Shown here: positions 17,347 to 29,200 of the stretch, in pieces
Layout of the letters: each line of letters opens with the position of its first letter
Numbering within the stretch: the stretch's first letter is position 1
Source of the DNA: Clostridia bacterium
GTDB lineage: Bacteria > Bacillota > Clostridia > UBA1381
Direction of reading: 5' to 3'
Assembly (NCBI GenBank): GCA_900751885.1
Contig: CAADTH010000050.1
Span: 124,001 to 188,000 of the forward strand
Length of the DNA stretch: 64,000 bases
Translations under genes and position numbers: made by a program
The notes under the pieces: generated by a model
What the model saw: the letters and a program-made list of their open reading frames with translations, nothing else
Database searches by the model: none
Told to the model about the DNA's origin: nothing

Positions 17347-18909
17347 TTGTTTGAAAATTTATTTGAATATATTTATAATTCAAAACAAAAATTAAAAAAA
17401 CAGCTAAAAATTTGTGATAAACCGTTATATCCTAGCGGTGGCATTTGTATTGGAATCACCAAACATTTAATGCACGAAGATATTTACTATGTTGGTACAG
17501 ATACCCACAGCTTATGTATTGGAGCAACTCGTTCTGGAAAATCCAGAAATGTTGTATTACAAAGTATAGGCTTACAAGCTCTGGCAGAAGAAAATATTAT
17601 ATGTTCAGACCCTAAAGGCGAATTAATGCAATACACTCTCCCCTTTCTGGAACGTTTAGGATACAAAGTTTTTACATTGGATTTCAAAAATTCATTGAAA
17701 AGTTCACGATACAATTATCTAAAACCCATTATTGATTATATGAAAGAAGATAATATAGCAAAAGCTATAGAAGCAACATGGGATATGGTTGCATCTTTAG
17801 TTCCTGACGGTCAACATACAGAACCAATATGGCAAAATGGAGAAGCTTCTGTAATTGCTGGTTCTATAATGGCTGTAGTTTTTGATAATATGGAAAGACC
17901 TCAATTTCAAAATCTCGCCAACGTTTATCATTTTATTAGTGAAATGTGCAGAACAATTAATGGAACAATGCCTTTAAACCAATATATTAATTCTTTATCT
18001 GAACAACATCCAGCCAGAGCATTGATGGGAATTAGTGAAGTTGCCCCAAGTAAGACACGTGGAAGTTTCTTCACAAGTGCCTTAACAACACTACGTTTAT
18101 TTACAAATCCTTATGTTGCAGATATGACAATGGATAGTGACTTTGACGCAGAAAAGTTTGATAATAATAAATCTGCTGTATTTCTAATATTACCTGATGA
18201 AAAAACCACCTATTACAGTCTTGCATCATTATTTGTCACTCAATTTTACGAACAACTTGTCAAAATCGCAGATGAACGTGGAGGACAGCTAAAAAGACGT
18301 ACTAATTTTAATTTGGATGAGTTTGGGAATTTTACTAAAATCCCATCATTTACGACTAAATTAACAGTCGGTGGCGGTAGACTTATTCGATTCCATCTAC
18401 ATATACAAGCTATAAATCAATTAGAAGAAAAGTATGGAAAAGAAATGCAACCTACTATATTAGGTAACTGTCAAACATGGATATATTTAAGAAGTGACGA
18501 AAATGATACAAGGAAAATGATTAGTGAAAAATTAGGAACCTATACAGTAGCTACTTCATCACATAGCACTCAGTTTAATGGTTCAGCATTCGCTCCTGCA
18601 AATTTATCAGCAAGCTGTAATCTTACAAGCAGACCATTACTTACTGCTGATGAAGTGGGAATGATTAACCGACCTTATAGTCTTATAATGTCACGAGCTT
18701 ATCCAGCTATTATGATTGCACCAGACATTTCACAATGTTATTTTAATGATATGTATGGTCTTGGAGATTCCGAACATAATCGTAAGTTACGTGAAGAGAG
18801 AGAAAGTAAGCGGAAGTCACGTACTTGTATTGATAATATTCCTCTTTGGGGTATTTGGAATTTATATAATGGTTCTTTAAATATTGGCGGTGCAACACCA
18901 AATTTTTAA
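17347..18909 (+). CDS. virD4: VirD4/TraG-type coupling protein, ATPase part
   Basis: A 520-residue ATPase that links the relaxosome to the secretion channel. Walker A is GATRSGKSRNVV (near residue 60) and is followed by CSDPKGELMQYT, a hallmark of this family. Walker B is FNLDEFGNF (near 320), with IQAINQLEEKYG after it. No transmembrane segment is present, unlike single-chain TraG proteins of about 600 residues, because that part is encoded separately upstream. TTG 17347 follows AAGGAGGT. The coupling protein is the component expected to read substrate signals such as the shared acidic tails. Confidence 0.93.
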   Translation: MFENLFEYIYNSKQKLKKQLKICDKPLYPSGGICIGITKHLMHEDIYYVGTDTHSLCIGATRSGKSRNVVLQSIGLQALAEENIICSDPKGELMQYTLPFLERLGYKVFTLDFKNSLKSSRYNYLKPIIDYMKEDNIAKAIEATWDMVASLVPDGQHTEPIWQNGEASVIAGSIMAVVFDNMERPQFQNLANVYHFISEMCRTINGTMPLNQYINSLSEQHPARALMGISEVAPSKTRGSFFTSALTTLRLFTNPYVADMTMDSDFDAEKFDNNKSAVFLILPDEKTTYYSLASLFVTQFYEQLVKIADERGGQLKRRTNFNLDEFGNFTKIPSFTTKLTVGGGRLIRFHLHIQAINQLEEKYGKEMQPTILGNCQTWIYLRSDENDTRKMISEKLGTYTVATSSHSTQFNGSAFAPANLSASCNLTSRPLLTADEVGMINRPYSLIMSRAYPAIMIAPDISQCYFNDMYGLGDSEHNRKLREERESKRKSRTCIDNIPLWGIWNLYNGSLNIGGATPNF

Positions 18910-18928
18910 AATAGAAAGGATAAGAAAC

Positions 18929-19270
18929 ATGAAAAAATTTATTTATTATATAAAAAATAAAACTACAACTATTATTTCTCTAATTATGCTATTTTTCATA
19001 AAGACACAAAATGTATTTGCTGAAACACTTGAAGGTAGTAAAATTGCTACAGGTACAAAAAATCTAATTAATGATGCGACTAAATGGTTATTGGTATTAG
19101 CGCCAACAGTCACAGTGTTGCTTATTATTTACTATTTAATTCGTAAAGGAATGGCTGATGAACAAGAACACAAGAAATGGAATAGTCGTATCATGGTGGC
19201 ACTTGTTAGTTGTATTGGCGCAGTAGTTGCTAGTGTATTAATTAATGTTTTAACAAGCTATTTTAAATAA
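18929..19270 (+). CDS. VirB2/TrbC-like pilin or small channel subunit
   Basis: A 113-residue protein with a lysine-rich N-terminus and hydrophobic signal sequence (ISLIMLFFIKTQNVFA). A short loop and two further helices follow (LLVLAPTVTVLLIIYYLI and MVALVSCIGAVVASVLINVL), which is the layout of VirB2/TrbC pilins. The ATG at 18929 follows GAAAGGA; a longer frame from 18884 overlaps the coupling protein and would spoil the signal peptide. The next gene is a VirB6-like protein. Confidence 0.75.
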   Translation: MKKFIYYIKNKTTTIISLIMLFFIKTQNVFAETLEGSKIATGTKNLINDATKWLLVLAPTVTVLLIIYYLIRKGMADEQEHKKWNSRIMVALVSCIGAVVASVLINVLTSYFK

Positions 19271-19300
19271 GGAACAGCCGAATTAGAAAAGAGGTGCATT

Positions 19301-20134
19301 ATGGAAGTTATATTAATTGCATTAATCAGTGCATTGCTTAGTGCCGCTTTACAATATGTAAATAATGTTTTAGTTACTATCGTACCAATCGCATTAAATG
19401 CAGAACAATATATGACAACTTTATTAGGTAATACAGGATTTCAGGCAACTTTTGATTTATTATATAATTTTGGAATCAGTTTAATAGTATTAAAATTTTT
19501 GAAGCGAGGATTTGATACATATGTATGCTGGCAAGACGGAGACCCAAATTCAGACCCAATTAATCTTTTAGTGCAATTTCTAAAAGCTATTATTATAGCA
19601 ACTGGATTTAAAATAATGTACGGTTGGATGGCAAGCATCGTACAGGATTTTTCAAACCAACTTTTGACAACCCTATCAGGTAGTTTAGATGATGGATTTG
19701 CGCAAGGCGTAATGGCAATGGCAAGTTTAAACTTATTTAATGCCATCATAAGTCTAGTATTTTTCATTTGCTTTTTCTTTCTATATATAAAATTTTTAAT
19801 GACTGGAATGGAATTGCTTGTAATGCGTTTAGGTTTACCAATAGCTTGTGTTGGCTTGCTGGAAAATGACAAAGGAGTTTTTGCGCCTTATATGAAGAAA
19901 TTTTTTCAAAGTATGGCAACAATAATTGTTCAAATTGGTCTAACAAAACTATCTGTCGGCTTAATGATAAATGGTCATATATTTTGGGGAATTGCTGGAA
20001 TGTTTCTTGCAATGAAAACGCCGAAATTCCTACAAGAGTTTATGATTACTTCTGGGGGTGGAAGTGGGATGAATACAATTTATCATACGACCCGATTGAT
20101 TCAAATGGTTAAGTCAGCCGCAAAAAGTGGATAG
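19301..20134 (+). CDS. VirB6/TrbL-like polytopic channel protein
   Basis: A 277-residue protein with about six membrane helices, including LNLFNAIISLVFFICFFFLYIKFL and GLTKLSVGLMINGHIFWGIAGMFLAM, and a soluble C-terminal tail. The position after the pilin-like gene and before VirB3/VirB4 genes matches VirB6/TrbL proteins, which form the inner-membrane pore. Sequence motifs alone do not prove the family. AAGAGGTG precedes the ATG. Confidence 0.75.
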   Translation: MEVILIALISALLSAALQYVNNVLVTIVPIALNAEQYMTTLLGNTGFQATFDLLYNFGISLIVLKFLKRGFDTYVCWQDGDPNSDPINLLVQFLKAIIIATGFKIMYGWMASIVQDFSNQLLTTLSGSLDDGFAQGVMAMASLNLFNAIISLVFFICFFFLYIKFLMTGMELLVMRLGLPIACVGLLENDKGVFAPYMKKFFQSMATIIVQIGLTKLSVGLMINGHIFWGIAGMFLAMKTPKFLQEFMITSGGGSGMNTIYHTTRLIQMVKSAAKSG

Positions 20135-20145
20135 GAGAATTAGTT

Positions 20146-20352
20146 ATGAATTTAGTTGATGATATATCAAGAATGTTAATATGGCTTATTCGTGCTGGTC
20201 TTACATTTCGAGTGTTATATTGCTGTTTTCGGTTAATTATGGCAGATGAAGAAGCAAATACATATAAGACAAGATTAAAGAATTCTCTTATATTTGCTGT
20301 GATTATAGAATTGGTATGGATAATTAAATCATTAGTAATAAGTTATTTTTAA
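20146..20352 (+). CDS. Small two-helix membrane protein of the secretion operon
   Basis: A 68-residue protein with two predicted helices (ISRMLIWLIRAGLTFRVLYCCFRLI and LIFAVIIELVWIIKSLVISYF) and a short charged loop. TAGGAGA precedes the ATG, 11 nt after the VirB6-like gene. It is probably a minor subunit of the inner-membrane complex; the family is not recognised. Hairpin copy 4 starts at its stop codon. Confidence 0.65.
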   Translation: MNLVDDISRMLIWLIRAGLTFRVLYCCFRLIMADEEANTYKTRLKNSLIFAVIIELVWIIKSLVISYF

Positions 20353-20380
20353 CCTTGTGCGAATTTTGCACAAGGTTTTT
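20351..20380 (+). repeat. Dispersed gene-boundary hairpin, copy 4
   Basis: AACCTTGTGC (20351-20360) pairs perfectly with GCACAAGGTT (20368-20377), with a short A/T loop and a five-T tract. It begins inside the stop codon of the small membrane protein gene. A full terminator here would split the secretion operon, so partial termination or RNA processing may be more likely. Confidence 0.9.
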
Positions 20381-20396
20381 GAGTGGAGGTTATATT

Positions 20397-20723
20397 ATGG
20401 AAAATGAACAGCATCAAAAACTATATATGCCTAATAACGTTAAAACTCGTAGTGAATTTTTTAACGGTTTTGGGTTTACAGAATTATATCAAGCAATAGG
20501 AATTGTACTAATTGTTGGCGGTATATCAGTCCTAGCATTTTTAATTCATGGAAATTTACCTATACTGATATTATCTATATTAATTATCTGTGCCGTAGCG
20601 GTTACTATTCTTACAAAAGATGCAACAAACCAAAGTGTTATTGATTACACAAAACATATGATACATTTTGCACATATTCAAAAAACATATCCATATCATT
20701 ACAATCAGGAGGATTTCAAATGA
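20397..20723 (+). CDS. PrgI/VirB3-like membrane protein
   Basis: A 108-residue protein with a soluble N-terminus (YMPNNVKTRSEFFNGFGFTEL) and two adjacent helices (IGIVLIVGGISVLAFLIHG and LPILILSILIICAVAVTIL), then a cytoplasmic tail. This matches PrgI/VirB3 proteins, which sit directly before VirB4. The ATG at 20397 follows GTGGAGG; a longer frame from 20355 begins inside hairpin copy 4. It overlaps the next gene by 4 nt (ATGA). Confidence 0.8.
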   Translation: MENEQHQKLYMPNNVKTRSEFFNGFGFTELYQAIGIVLIVGGISVLAFLIHGNLPILILSILIICAVAVTILTKDATNQSVIDYTKHMIHFAHIQKTYPYHYNQEDFK

Positions 20724-21328
20724 AGTTATTTTCAAAAAAACAAAATGAAGAAGAAGTTAAAATACAGACAGCAAATGATTTTGTTAATATTAGAGATATA
20801 AAAGATAATATTTTATATACAAAAGATGGATATATTTTTGCCTATATTCGTGTTAGTCCTATTGCTCTTGACCTTTTATCCAGTGCAGAAAAAAAAACTA
20901 TAACACATAGCCTAACTACAGAAATGTCAGCAGAAAATAAACCATTTAAATTTTTAAGTATCTCGCGACCAGTTGATATAAGTAGTTTGGTAGATGATAT
21001 GTATGATTCATATATGACGGCAGAAACACAAGCTCAAAAAGATATTTTAAAGAATGGGATTGATACTATCAATCATTTTGCGCTGAGTGGCGAAGTAATT
21101 GAACGACAATTCTATCATATCATATGGAATATTTATGATGATGATTCAGAAGAAACTTTGATGAATCGTGCGAATGAACTTTGTAATAAATATATAATGT
21201 GTGGTATTGATGCAAATTTGCTAAACCAGGTTGAAATTATACAACTATGCAATCTTTTTGCAAACCCATCATACAGTCACTTAGAGGATGGGAATGTTGA
21301 AACAACAATCCCACGGTTGGAGGAATAA
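20720..21328 (+). CDS. VirB4, N-terminal part encoded as a separate gene
   Basis: A 202-residue protein resembling the N-terminal domain of VirB4/TrbE ATPases: FVNIRDIKDNILYTKDGYIFAYIRVSPIALDLLS, then QFYHIIWNIYDDD and CNLFANPSYSHLED. It ends at a TAA just before the ribosome site of the ATPase gene. One-piece VirB4 proteins have both parts, so this looks like a fission or an old frameshift that became two genes. The clean GGAGG and ATG of the downstream gene favour functional fission. Confidence 0.75.
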   Translation: MKLFSKKQNEEEVKIQTANDFVNIRDIKDNILYTKDGYIFAYIRVSPIALDLLSSAEKKTITHSLTTEMSAENKPFKFLSISRPVDISSLVDDMYDSYMTAETQAQKDILKNGIDTINHFALSGEVIERQFYHIIWNIYDDDSEETLMNRANELCNKYIMCGIDANLLNQVEIIQLCNLFANPSYSHLEDGNVETTIPRLEE

Positions 21329-21329
21329 T

Positions 21330-23180
21330 ATGATAATATCAAAACATAAAAAACAAGAAACAATCCCTGTTAATAATTCATTATTAAATGTTGTAACACC
21401 TATTGGTCTGGAGTTTAAACGCTCCAGTTTTTTTATTGGCGAATTAATGTGCAAAATGTATGGAGTTATTAAATATCCTCAAGAAGTACCTATTGGTTGG
21501 TTATCAAAAGTTAATAACATTTCTTCAAGTATTGTATGTCAGGTTTTTACTCCTGTTGATAATGCCGCATTGATAGAAAGTATTAGCCAAACAGTACGAC
21601 AGAAAAGTGGTGAAGCTGAAAGCACACGTGACCCTTTAGCAAGACAACGTGCATTAAAGTCTATTGAGGAAGGTGAACAAGTCATGAAGCAAATCGACCA
21701 AAATAATGAAACAGTTGGGTACATGTCTAATGTTATAATGACAATGGGTAAGAATGAAAAACTGTTCACATCTGCTTGTAGAAAAACAGAAAGTATTCTT
21801 GCTGGTATTCATTGTAGAACTCGTGGTTTAGCAAATCTCCAAATTGAAGCTCTTAAAACACTTTCTCCATATTACGTGCCAGAAACTACTATTGGAAATA
21901 TGTTGAATCGTGTTACTCCTGAATCAACATATGTTGGTGGATTCCCTTTTAGTTCATCATCATTTTCTGATGGACGAGGATATTATTTTGCTAAGGACTC
22001 TAGTGGTGGTATGGTAGCACTAGACCAATGGATACGAGCAGGTGACCGTACCAATTCTAATTGGGTAGTAATGGGGGTTGCAGGACAAGGTAAAAGTGCA
22101 ACTACTAAGCATATAATCAGCGAAGAATATGCACGTGGAACAAAAGTTATTGTTATTGACCCAGAAAGAGAATATAAAGATTTAACATATCTGTTAGAAG
22201 GAGATTGGATAGATGTTGGTGGTGGTTCTAAAGGACGTATAAATCCATTACAAATTAAACCTTTACCGATGGACGATGATGAAGAATCAGAAGATAAAGA
22301 ATCAAATGATAATTTAAGATTAAATCCTACTGGTTTAGGTGATTTGGCAATGCACTTAAAAACGCTCGATATATTTTTTAGTCTTTATCTACAGGATTTA
22401 GATGATATTCAAAAAGCTCTTTTAAAAGACACCTTGATAGAAATTTATCGTCAAAAAGGAATTGTATGGGAAACTAAAGTACAAAATATGACTAATGATA
22501 TGTTTCCAATAATGACAGATTTATATAATGAACTTATAAAACGTAGCAATAATAAAAGTCTATCTAAACATGAATCCGTCGCATATCTTACTCTCTCTTG
22601 CTTGCTAAAAGACATTGCAGAAGGAAGTGACCAATTTATGTGGAATGGTTTTACCACAATAAGTACTAATTCAAAATTTATTTGTCTTGATACTCACAAT
22701 CTACAAAATGCTTCTGATGAGATAAAAAAAACACAATACTTTAACATACTAACATGGGCATGGGAACAAATGGCACGTGATAGAAATGAAAAAGTGCTTC
22801 TTGTATGTGACGAAGCATATTTGCTTATTGACCCTCGTGTACCGCAAAGTTTAGTGTTTTTAAGAAATGCCGCAAAACGAGCAAGAAAATATGAATCGGG
22901 TTTAATGATAATTAGCCATAGCGTGGTTGATTTCCTCGACCCTGCTGTAAAAATGTATGGTCAGGCGTTATTAGATTTACCATGTTATAAATTACTGTTT
23001 GGATGCGATGGTCAAAATTTAAAAGAACTTGCAGATTTATATAATCTTACAGATGCCGAAAAGGAATTACTAAATGCAAAACGAAGAGCAGTTGCATTAT
23101 TTGTCGTTGGTGCAAAACGATTAAGTATCAAATTTGATTTACAACATAAATTAAAATACATTTCTGGTGGTGGCAGATAG
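21330..23180 (+). CDS. virB4: VirB4-type ATPase, C-terminal part
   Basis: A 616-residue secretion ATPase. Walker A is GVAGQGKSATTKHII (near residue 250), followed by VIDPEREYKDL. Walker B is LLVCDEAYLLIDP (near 490), then FLRNAAKRARKYESGLMIISHS. VirB4 powers pilus or channel assembly. The ATG at 21330 has GGAGG 7 nt upstream; the frame is open to 21288 but overlaps the upstream gene. It is the last core gene before the giant fibre gene. Confidence 0.93.
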   Translation: MIISKHKKQETIPVNNSLLNVVTPIGLEFKRSSFFIGELMCKMYGVIKYPQEVPIGWLSKVNNISSSIVCQVFTPVDNAALIESISQTVRQKSGEAESTRDPLARQRALKSIEEGEQVMKQIDQNNETVGYMSNVIMTMGKNEKLFTSACRKTESILAGIHCRTRGLANLQIEALKTLSPYYVPETTIGNMLNRVTPESTYVGGFPFSSSSFSDGRGYYFAKDSSGGMVALDQWIRAGDRTNSNWVVMGVAGQGKSATTKHIISEEYARGTKVIVIDPEREYKDLTYLLEGDWIDVGGGSKGRINPLQIKPLPMDDDEESEDKESNDNLRLNPTGLGDLAMHLKTLDIFFSLYLQDLDDIQKALLKDTLIEIYRQKGIVWETKVQNMTNDMFPIMTDLYNELIKRSNNKSLSKHESVAYLTLSCLLKDIAEGSDQFMWNGFTTISTNSKFICLDTHNLQNASDEIKKTQYFNILTWAWEQMARDRNEKVLLVCDEAYLLIDPRVPQSLVFLRNAAKRARKYESGLMIISHSVVDFLDPAVKMYGQALLDLPCYKLLFGCDGQNLKELADLYNLTDAEKELLNAKRRAVALFVVGAKRLSIKFDLQHKLKYISGGGR

Positions 23181-23217
23181 CAATTTGTTTTCAAAATTTA
23201 ATTGGAGGTTACGTATT

Positions 23218-26200
23218 ATGAATAAACGATTTACATCACTTTTACTGGTTTTTACTATTGTCATTTCTTTGGGAGCTAATGTAATGGCAAGTAACTACAA
23301 TGATGTCCCTGATTCACATTGGGCTGCTGAATATATTGAATTATTAACACAAAAAGGAATATTAAAAGGCACACCTAAAGGCGAATGTTTACCAGACCAA
23401 AATATCACACGTGCAGAATTATCTGCATTAATATCACGTAATTATGACCAAGATGAATATGTTGATATGGCAGTTAATACCTTTTCTGATGTACTTGATA
23501 CCCACTGGGCAAAAAAAGACATTGAACGGCTTGTTAAACACTCAGTTATATTGCCAAATGAATATAAAAATGGATTTTATCCAGACATAAATGCAAGCAG
23601 AATTGAAATGATACGTATGATAGTTCGCTGGCTAAATAAGGATAGTAACGTACCATCAAAAATGACCCCTACTGGATTTAGTGATGATATTGATTTATCA
23701 CCTGAGGATAGAGGGTATATAAATGTTGCTCGTGATATTGGATTAATAAGTGGTTATCCTGATAATTCTTTAAAACCACAAAATCCCATAACACGTGCTG
23801 AAGTATTTAAAATATTATGTATTGGATTAAATGAAAAATCCAAACCATCTTATTTTATTATTTTTGGTGGAAATAGTAGTGGCAGTGGCTCTCAAAAAAC
23901 AGTGCCAAAGCCAACTGTAGAATTTGCGTTATCTCCTTATGCACATACTGATACAGAAATTGAAGTATCTACAAAAAATAAAAATGTAAAAAGTATAATA
24001 TGGCAAATAAGAAAATATGATAATGAACAAAAAAAATACAATAAGGTGGATATAAATAATGTTATAAATGGCTCACTAAATGACAGTGGAGGAACAATAC
24101 GTTTTAACCAAAGTGGTAAATACGAAATTGTCGCTATTGCCAGTAATTCAAAAGGTACTGAATATGAATATAAAAAAGAAATTAATATTTATGATGTACC
24201 AACATTAACATTACAATTAAACGAAAATGAATATATAGATAATGAAATCAACATTATTTTAACCAATAATATTGATTCATTAAATCATAATATTGATTGG
24301 TATATTACTGATGAAACAGGACAAAAACAACACTATACAGAGTTTACTAATGGTGAACTGAGTAAAAACGGTGGTACAATAAAATTTAAAACAGATGGAA
24401 AGTACATTATATCTGCAAATTTAACTGATGAAACTAACAGAGTTTTTACCATTGAAAAAGCAATCACCATTTTCCCTATTCCTATAATTAATATTACAGC
24501 AAATGAAAAAGTTATGATAGATGAACACGTTCCAATTAATATTGTGCTAAATCATATTGGTGATAAAGAAATAAAATGGTTTATATCTAAAAACAATGAT
24601 ATAAAACCTTATAATGAATACGCAAAAGGAATATTAAGTAATGACGGTGGTAGTATATACTTTGAAAATCAGGGACAGTATGAACTAATTGCGCAAGTAA
24701 CGGATGAACTTAATAAACAATTTGAATACTCTACTAGTATAAAAGTTTATCCTATACCAATACTTAATTTTAATTTACCTGAAACAGCGCATACCGATTC
24801 AATAATTAATATCGAAAACAATTTTAATAATATTGATGGTTTAGATGTTTGTTGGAAAATTCAAAAAGAATCATCTGAACCTACAGATTACACAGAATAT
24901 GTCTCTGGAGAACTCTCAAATACTGGTGGAAAAATTGTTTTTAAAGAAGAAGGTGCTTATACATTAACTGCAAATATAGTAAATGAACTAGGGAAAACTT
25001 ATTCTTTTAGCGATACGATTATTATATATCCAGTAATTTCCCCTATCTTATCAGTACCATCAGTGAGCCATATTGATTCAACGTTTCATATATCATTGTC
25101 TGATACTGAAAGACAAAATGTAGAATGGAAAATATCAAAAAATAATAGTGAGTTACAACCATATAATAATTTTACTGACAATATTTTATCTGTAAATGGT
25201 GGCAATATTCAATTAAAGCAAGATGGAAAGTATAAAATTGTTGCAATTATTACAGATGTCACAGGTAGACAATTTATCACTGAATCTACAATTATAATTT
25301 ATCCTATTCCTACTGTCAATTTTGATATTCCGATATATGCACATACGGATACACAAATTGAAATTAATCCAATAACCACAAATATTGAGAATAACGAAAT
25401 AACGTGGACTATTATTAAAGATGATATAGAGAAACCATATAATGAATATGTTACTGGTGAATTGCATCAAAATGGTGGTACAATCACCTTTTTAAATAAT
25501 GGTACATACTCTATAAAAGCAACTTTTGAAGATGCTTCAGGACGTAAGTTTGAATCCTTAAAAACAATAAAAATATACACTATACCTATAGTTGAATTTG
25601 GCGAATTTGGATTACCTAATATAGCACACACTGATACAAGTATTCTAATAAAACCTGAACTGACAAATATAGAAAATCTAAAAATTGAATGGTTGATTTC
25701 AAAAAATCAAACTGACCCATTACCATATAATGAATATGTTGATGGGAGTTTAGAAAATACAGGTGGCACAATCAAGTTCAAGGATAAAGGTGAATATGAG
25801 TTGATTGCAATGATTACTGATGATGTAGGACGAAAATACACATATAACTCTAACACAAAAATTTATCCAGTTCCTATAATAAATCTTAATGTACCAGATA
25901 TAGGGCATACCGACAGTTTAATTAATATTAATAATGATAATTCCGAATTAAACAACTTAGATATTATATGGAGTATGACTAAAGATGGTAGCACAGAACA
26001 AGATTATTCTATCTTTACATCAGGTAAACTAAATAATACAGGTGGTACAATTTCCATACTTCAAAAAGGTAATTATGTACTTATTGCAACCGTAATTGAT
26101 GAAACTGGACGTGTTTTTTCCTCCTCAAGCAACTTAAAGATTTATCCAGTCCCAGATATATTAATATATGCACCTAAATCAGCTCATACCGACACACCAA

Positions 26201-29200
26201 TCAATATTACAACAAAAACTAACGAACTTGACAATTTGACCATAAAGTGGTCAATAAAAAATAATGATAATAATAGTGACATTGATTATTTTACCAATAA
26301 TGGCGGCACTATACATCTTGAATCACAAGGAGAATATATAATTATCGCAACTGTAATTGATGAAACTGGACGGAGTTTTAAAAGTGAAACCCAAATAAAG
26401 ATTTATCCTATACCTGATTTATCATTCGATATACCTCTATACTCTCATACTGATACCCAATTTTCTGTTATTACACATTTTTGTGATGTTAATAATACTG
26501 TTAGTTGGTATGTAAATGAAGAAAACCAAGTATTAAGTTCAAATGGCGGTACTCTATTATTAAGTCAAAAAGGAGACTATAATATAACCTCACAAGTAAC
26601 AGACGATACTGGACGCACGTTTAAATATACAAAATCTATAAACGTTTATCCAGTCCCAATAGTTAACTTTAGACGTGATAGTAACGCAGAGTTTGTATTA
26701 CCCGAATATGGATATGTTAATCAAAGTATTACAATCATACCAGAACTAAAAGAATTAAATGATTTATCAATAAAATGGTTAATATCAAAAGATGGAAAAG
26801 AAGCTAAAGACTATTCTGCATACGCACAAGGAATTATGACTGCTGACGGAGGAATTTTAACTTTTCCAAACACAGGTCAATACAATTTAATAGCTCAGAT
26901 TTCCGATAAAGTAAATCGAGTATTTGAATACACTGAATCTATTATCATAAATTCAACACCTTCATTGTCTTTTAATATGCCTGAACATAGTTACAAAGAA
27001 GAAAGTATTAATATTACTGCTGTGGGCGCAGAAAACAACACTTTTGAATGGAAAATATCAAAAGATAATAAAAATCCTCAACCTTATACAGAATATGTTG
27101 ATGGGATACTAGAAACGAATGGAGGTTCTATAAAATTTAAAGAAAGCGGAAATTATAATCTTATATTCACAGTAACAGACGAAGCTGGTAAGGTTTTTAG
27201 TTTTTCTAAACGAATTAAAATATTAGACATTCCAAATGTTGAAATTACATTACCAGACAATACACACATTGGTGAAACCGTAAAAATAACACCTAAAATT
27301 GAACATGCTGATAATCTAAAAATACAATGGAAACTAAACAATAAACCATACCAATATTTTGCAAATGGCACATTATCAGATAATGGCGGTTCTATTGAAT
27401 TTGTTATACCTGGGGAATACATTTTATCTGCAACAATGATTAATGAATACGGACGGGAATTTGTATACACTTCAAATATCATAAAAGTATATGATAATCT
27501 ATATCCGTCTTTTATCTCCCCATTATACAGTTCTATAAATACAGATGTTAGAATCACTGTATTAGAGGGAAATAATATAAAGTGGACTATACAGTATAAT
27601 AATGATGCAGAACAAGACTATAATAACGTAGTTGATGGTATGATTACTGATAATGGTGGTACAATCAGCTTCACTAAGGCTGGTAACTATACAATTATAG
27701 CTACAACAACCGATACAATCGGAAAAGAATTTAAATATACTCAAAATATTAAAATTTATGACATACCTACAGTTACAATTAATTGTAATGAAAAATATCA
27801 CGCCAATGAAGAAATTAATTTATTTACTGACCTAACGAATATGGAAGGCTTAGAAATAAATTGGACTATCTCAAAAGATGGAAATGTTGCAGAAAATTAT
27901 TTGAAATATGCTTCGGGAGTACTTACTAAAGATGGCGGTACTATTTTCATAAAAGAACCAGGAGAGTATAATATTATAGCATTAGTTACAGATAAATTAG
28001 GGATTTCACATGAATTTTCAAAAACAGTCCATATAATAGATGTACCTTATATTGATTTAAATATGCCACAATCTGCTTTTATAAATGAGAATATTAATAT
28101 TAAAGTTAATAATTATTCAAATGATAATAGCATAAACTGGTTGATTAAAAAAGGTGATGATACAGCACAAGATTTATTAACATATGCTGATGGTGTTTTA
28201 AATGAACAAGGTGGAACTATCAAATTTAAATCAGAAGGACATTATACTATAATAGCAGAAATAACTGATTCATTAAATAGTAAACATCAATATTCAAAAG
28301 AAATTGATATTTTCCATAGTTCTTCTTTGAAATTAACAACCCCTCAATACAGTTATATCAATGCCAATATTAAAATATTAGTTGAAGCTAACAATCTTCA
28401 AAAAACATCTCTAAAATGGCAAATTTCAAGGGATAATGGAGAGCTTGAAAATTATATTACATACGCTAACGGAACACTAACAGACGATGGTGGTTCTATC
28501 TCATTTGATGCTCCTGGAATATATAAAGTTGTTGCAACTGGTTATGACCAACTTAATAATATTGTAACCTCTGAAGCTACAATCAATATTTTTGAACTAC
28601 CCAATATAGGTATTACAATGCCGAGTACAGCACACACAAACAAAGCCGTAATAGTTGCTACTACTAATCAAAACACAGAAGATGCTACAGTTTCATGGTA
28701 TATCTCTAAAGATGGGGATGAAGAACAGATATATACTAAATATGTTACAGGAGAGTTGAACAAAAACGGCGGGTATATTACATTCAATGAATCAGGAAGT
28801 TATACAGTTTTTGCAAAAGTAGTTGACAGGAACGGAAAAACATTTAAATACCATTCTACTATTACCATTTATGATAATCCAGAGATTGGTATTGATATAG
28901 TTTCGGAATCTTATATAAATAAAAGTATTAAAATACTAATTAATTCATCTGGTTTAAAAGACATAAGTTGGTCTATTGCAAAAAACGGAAAAAATGCAGA
29001 AAACTATTTAAAATATGCAACTGGAACATTAACAAATATCGGCGGTTCTATTTCATTTGATGAAGCAGGAACATATAAAATTATTGCTTCTTCTGTTGAC
29101 GACACTGGTGAAAATCATATTGCTGAATCAATAATAACTATTTATCATACACCATCTATTAATATTATTACTAAAGATGCTGATACGATTTATAATGATT

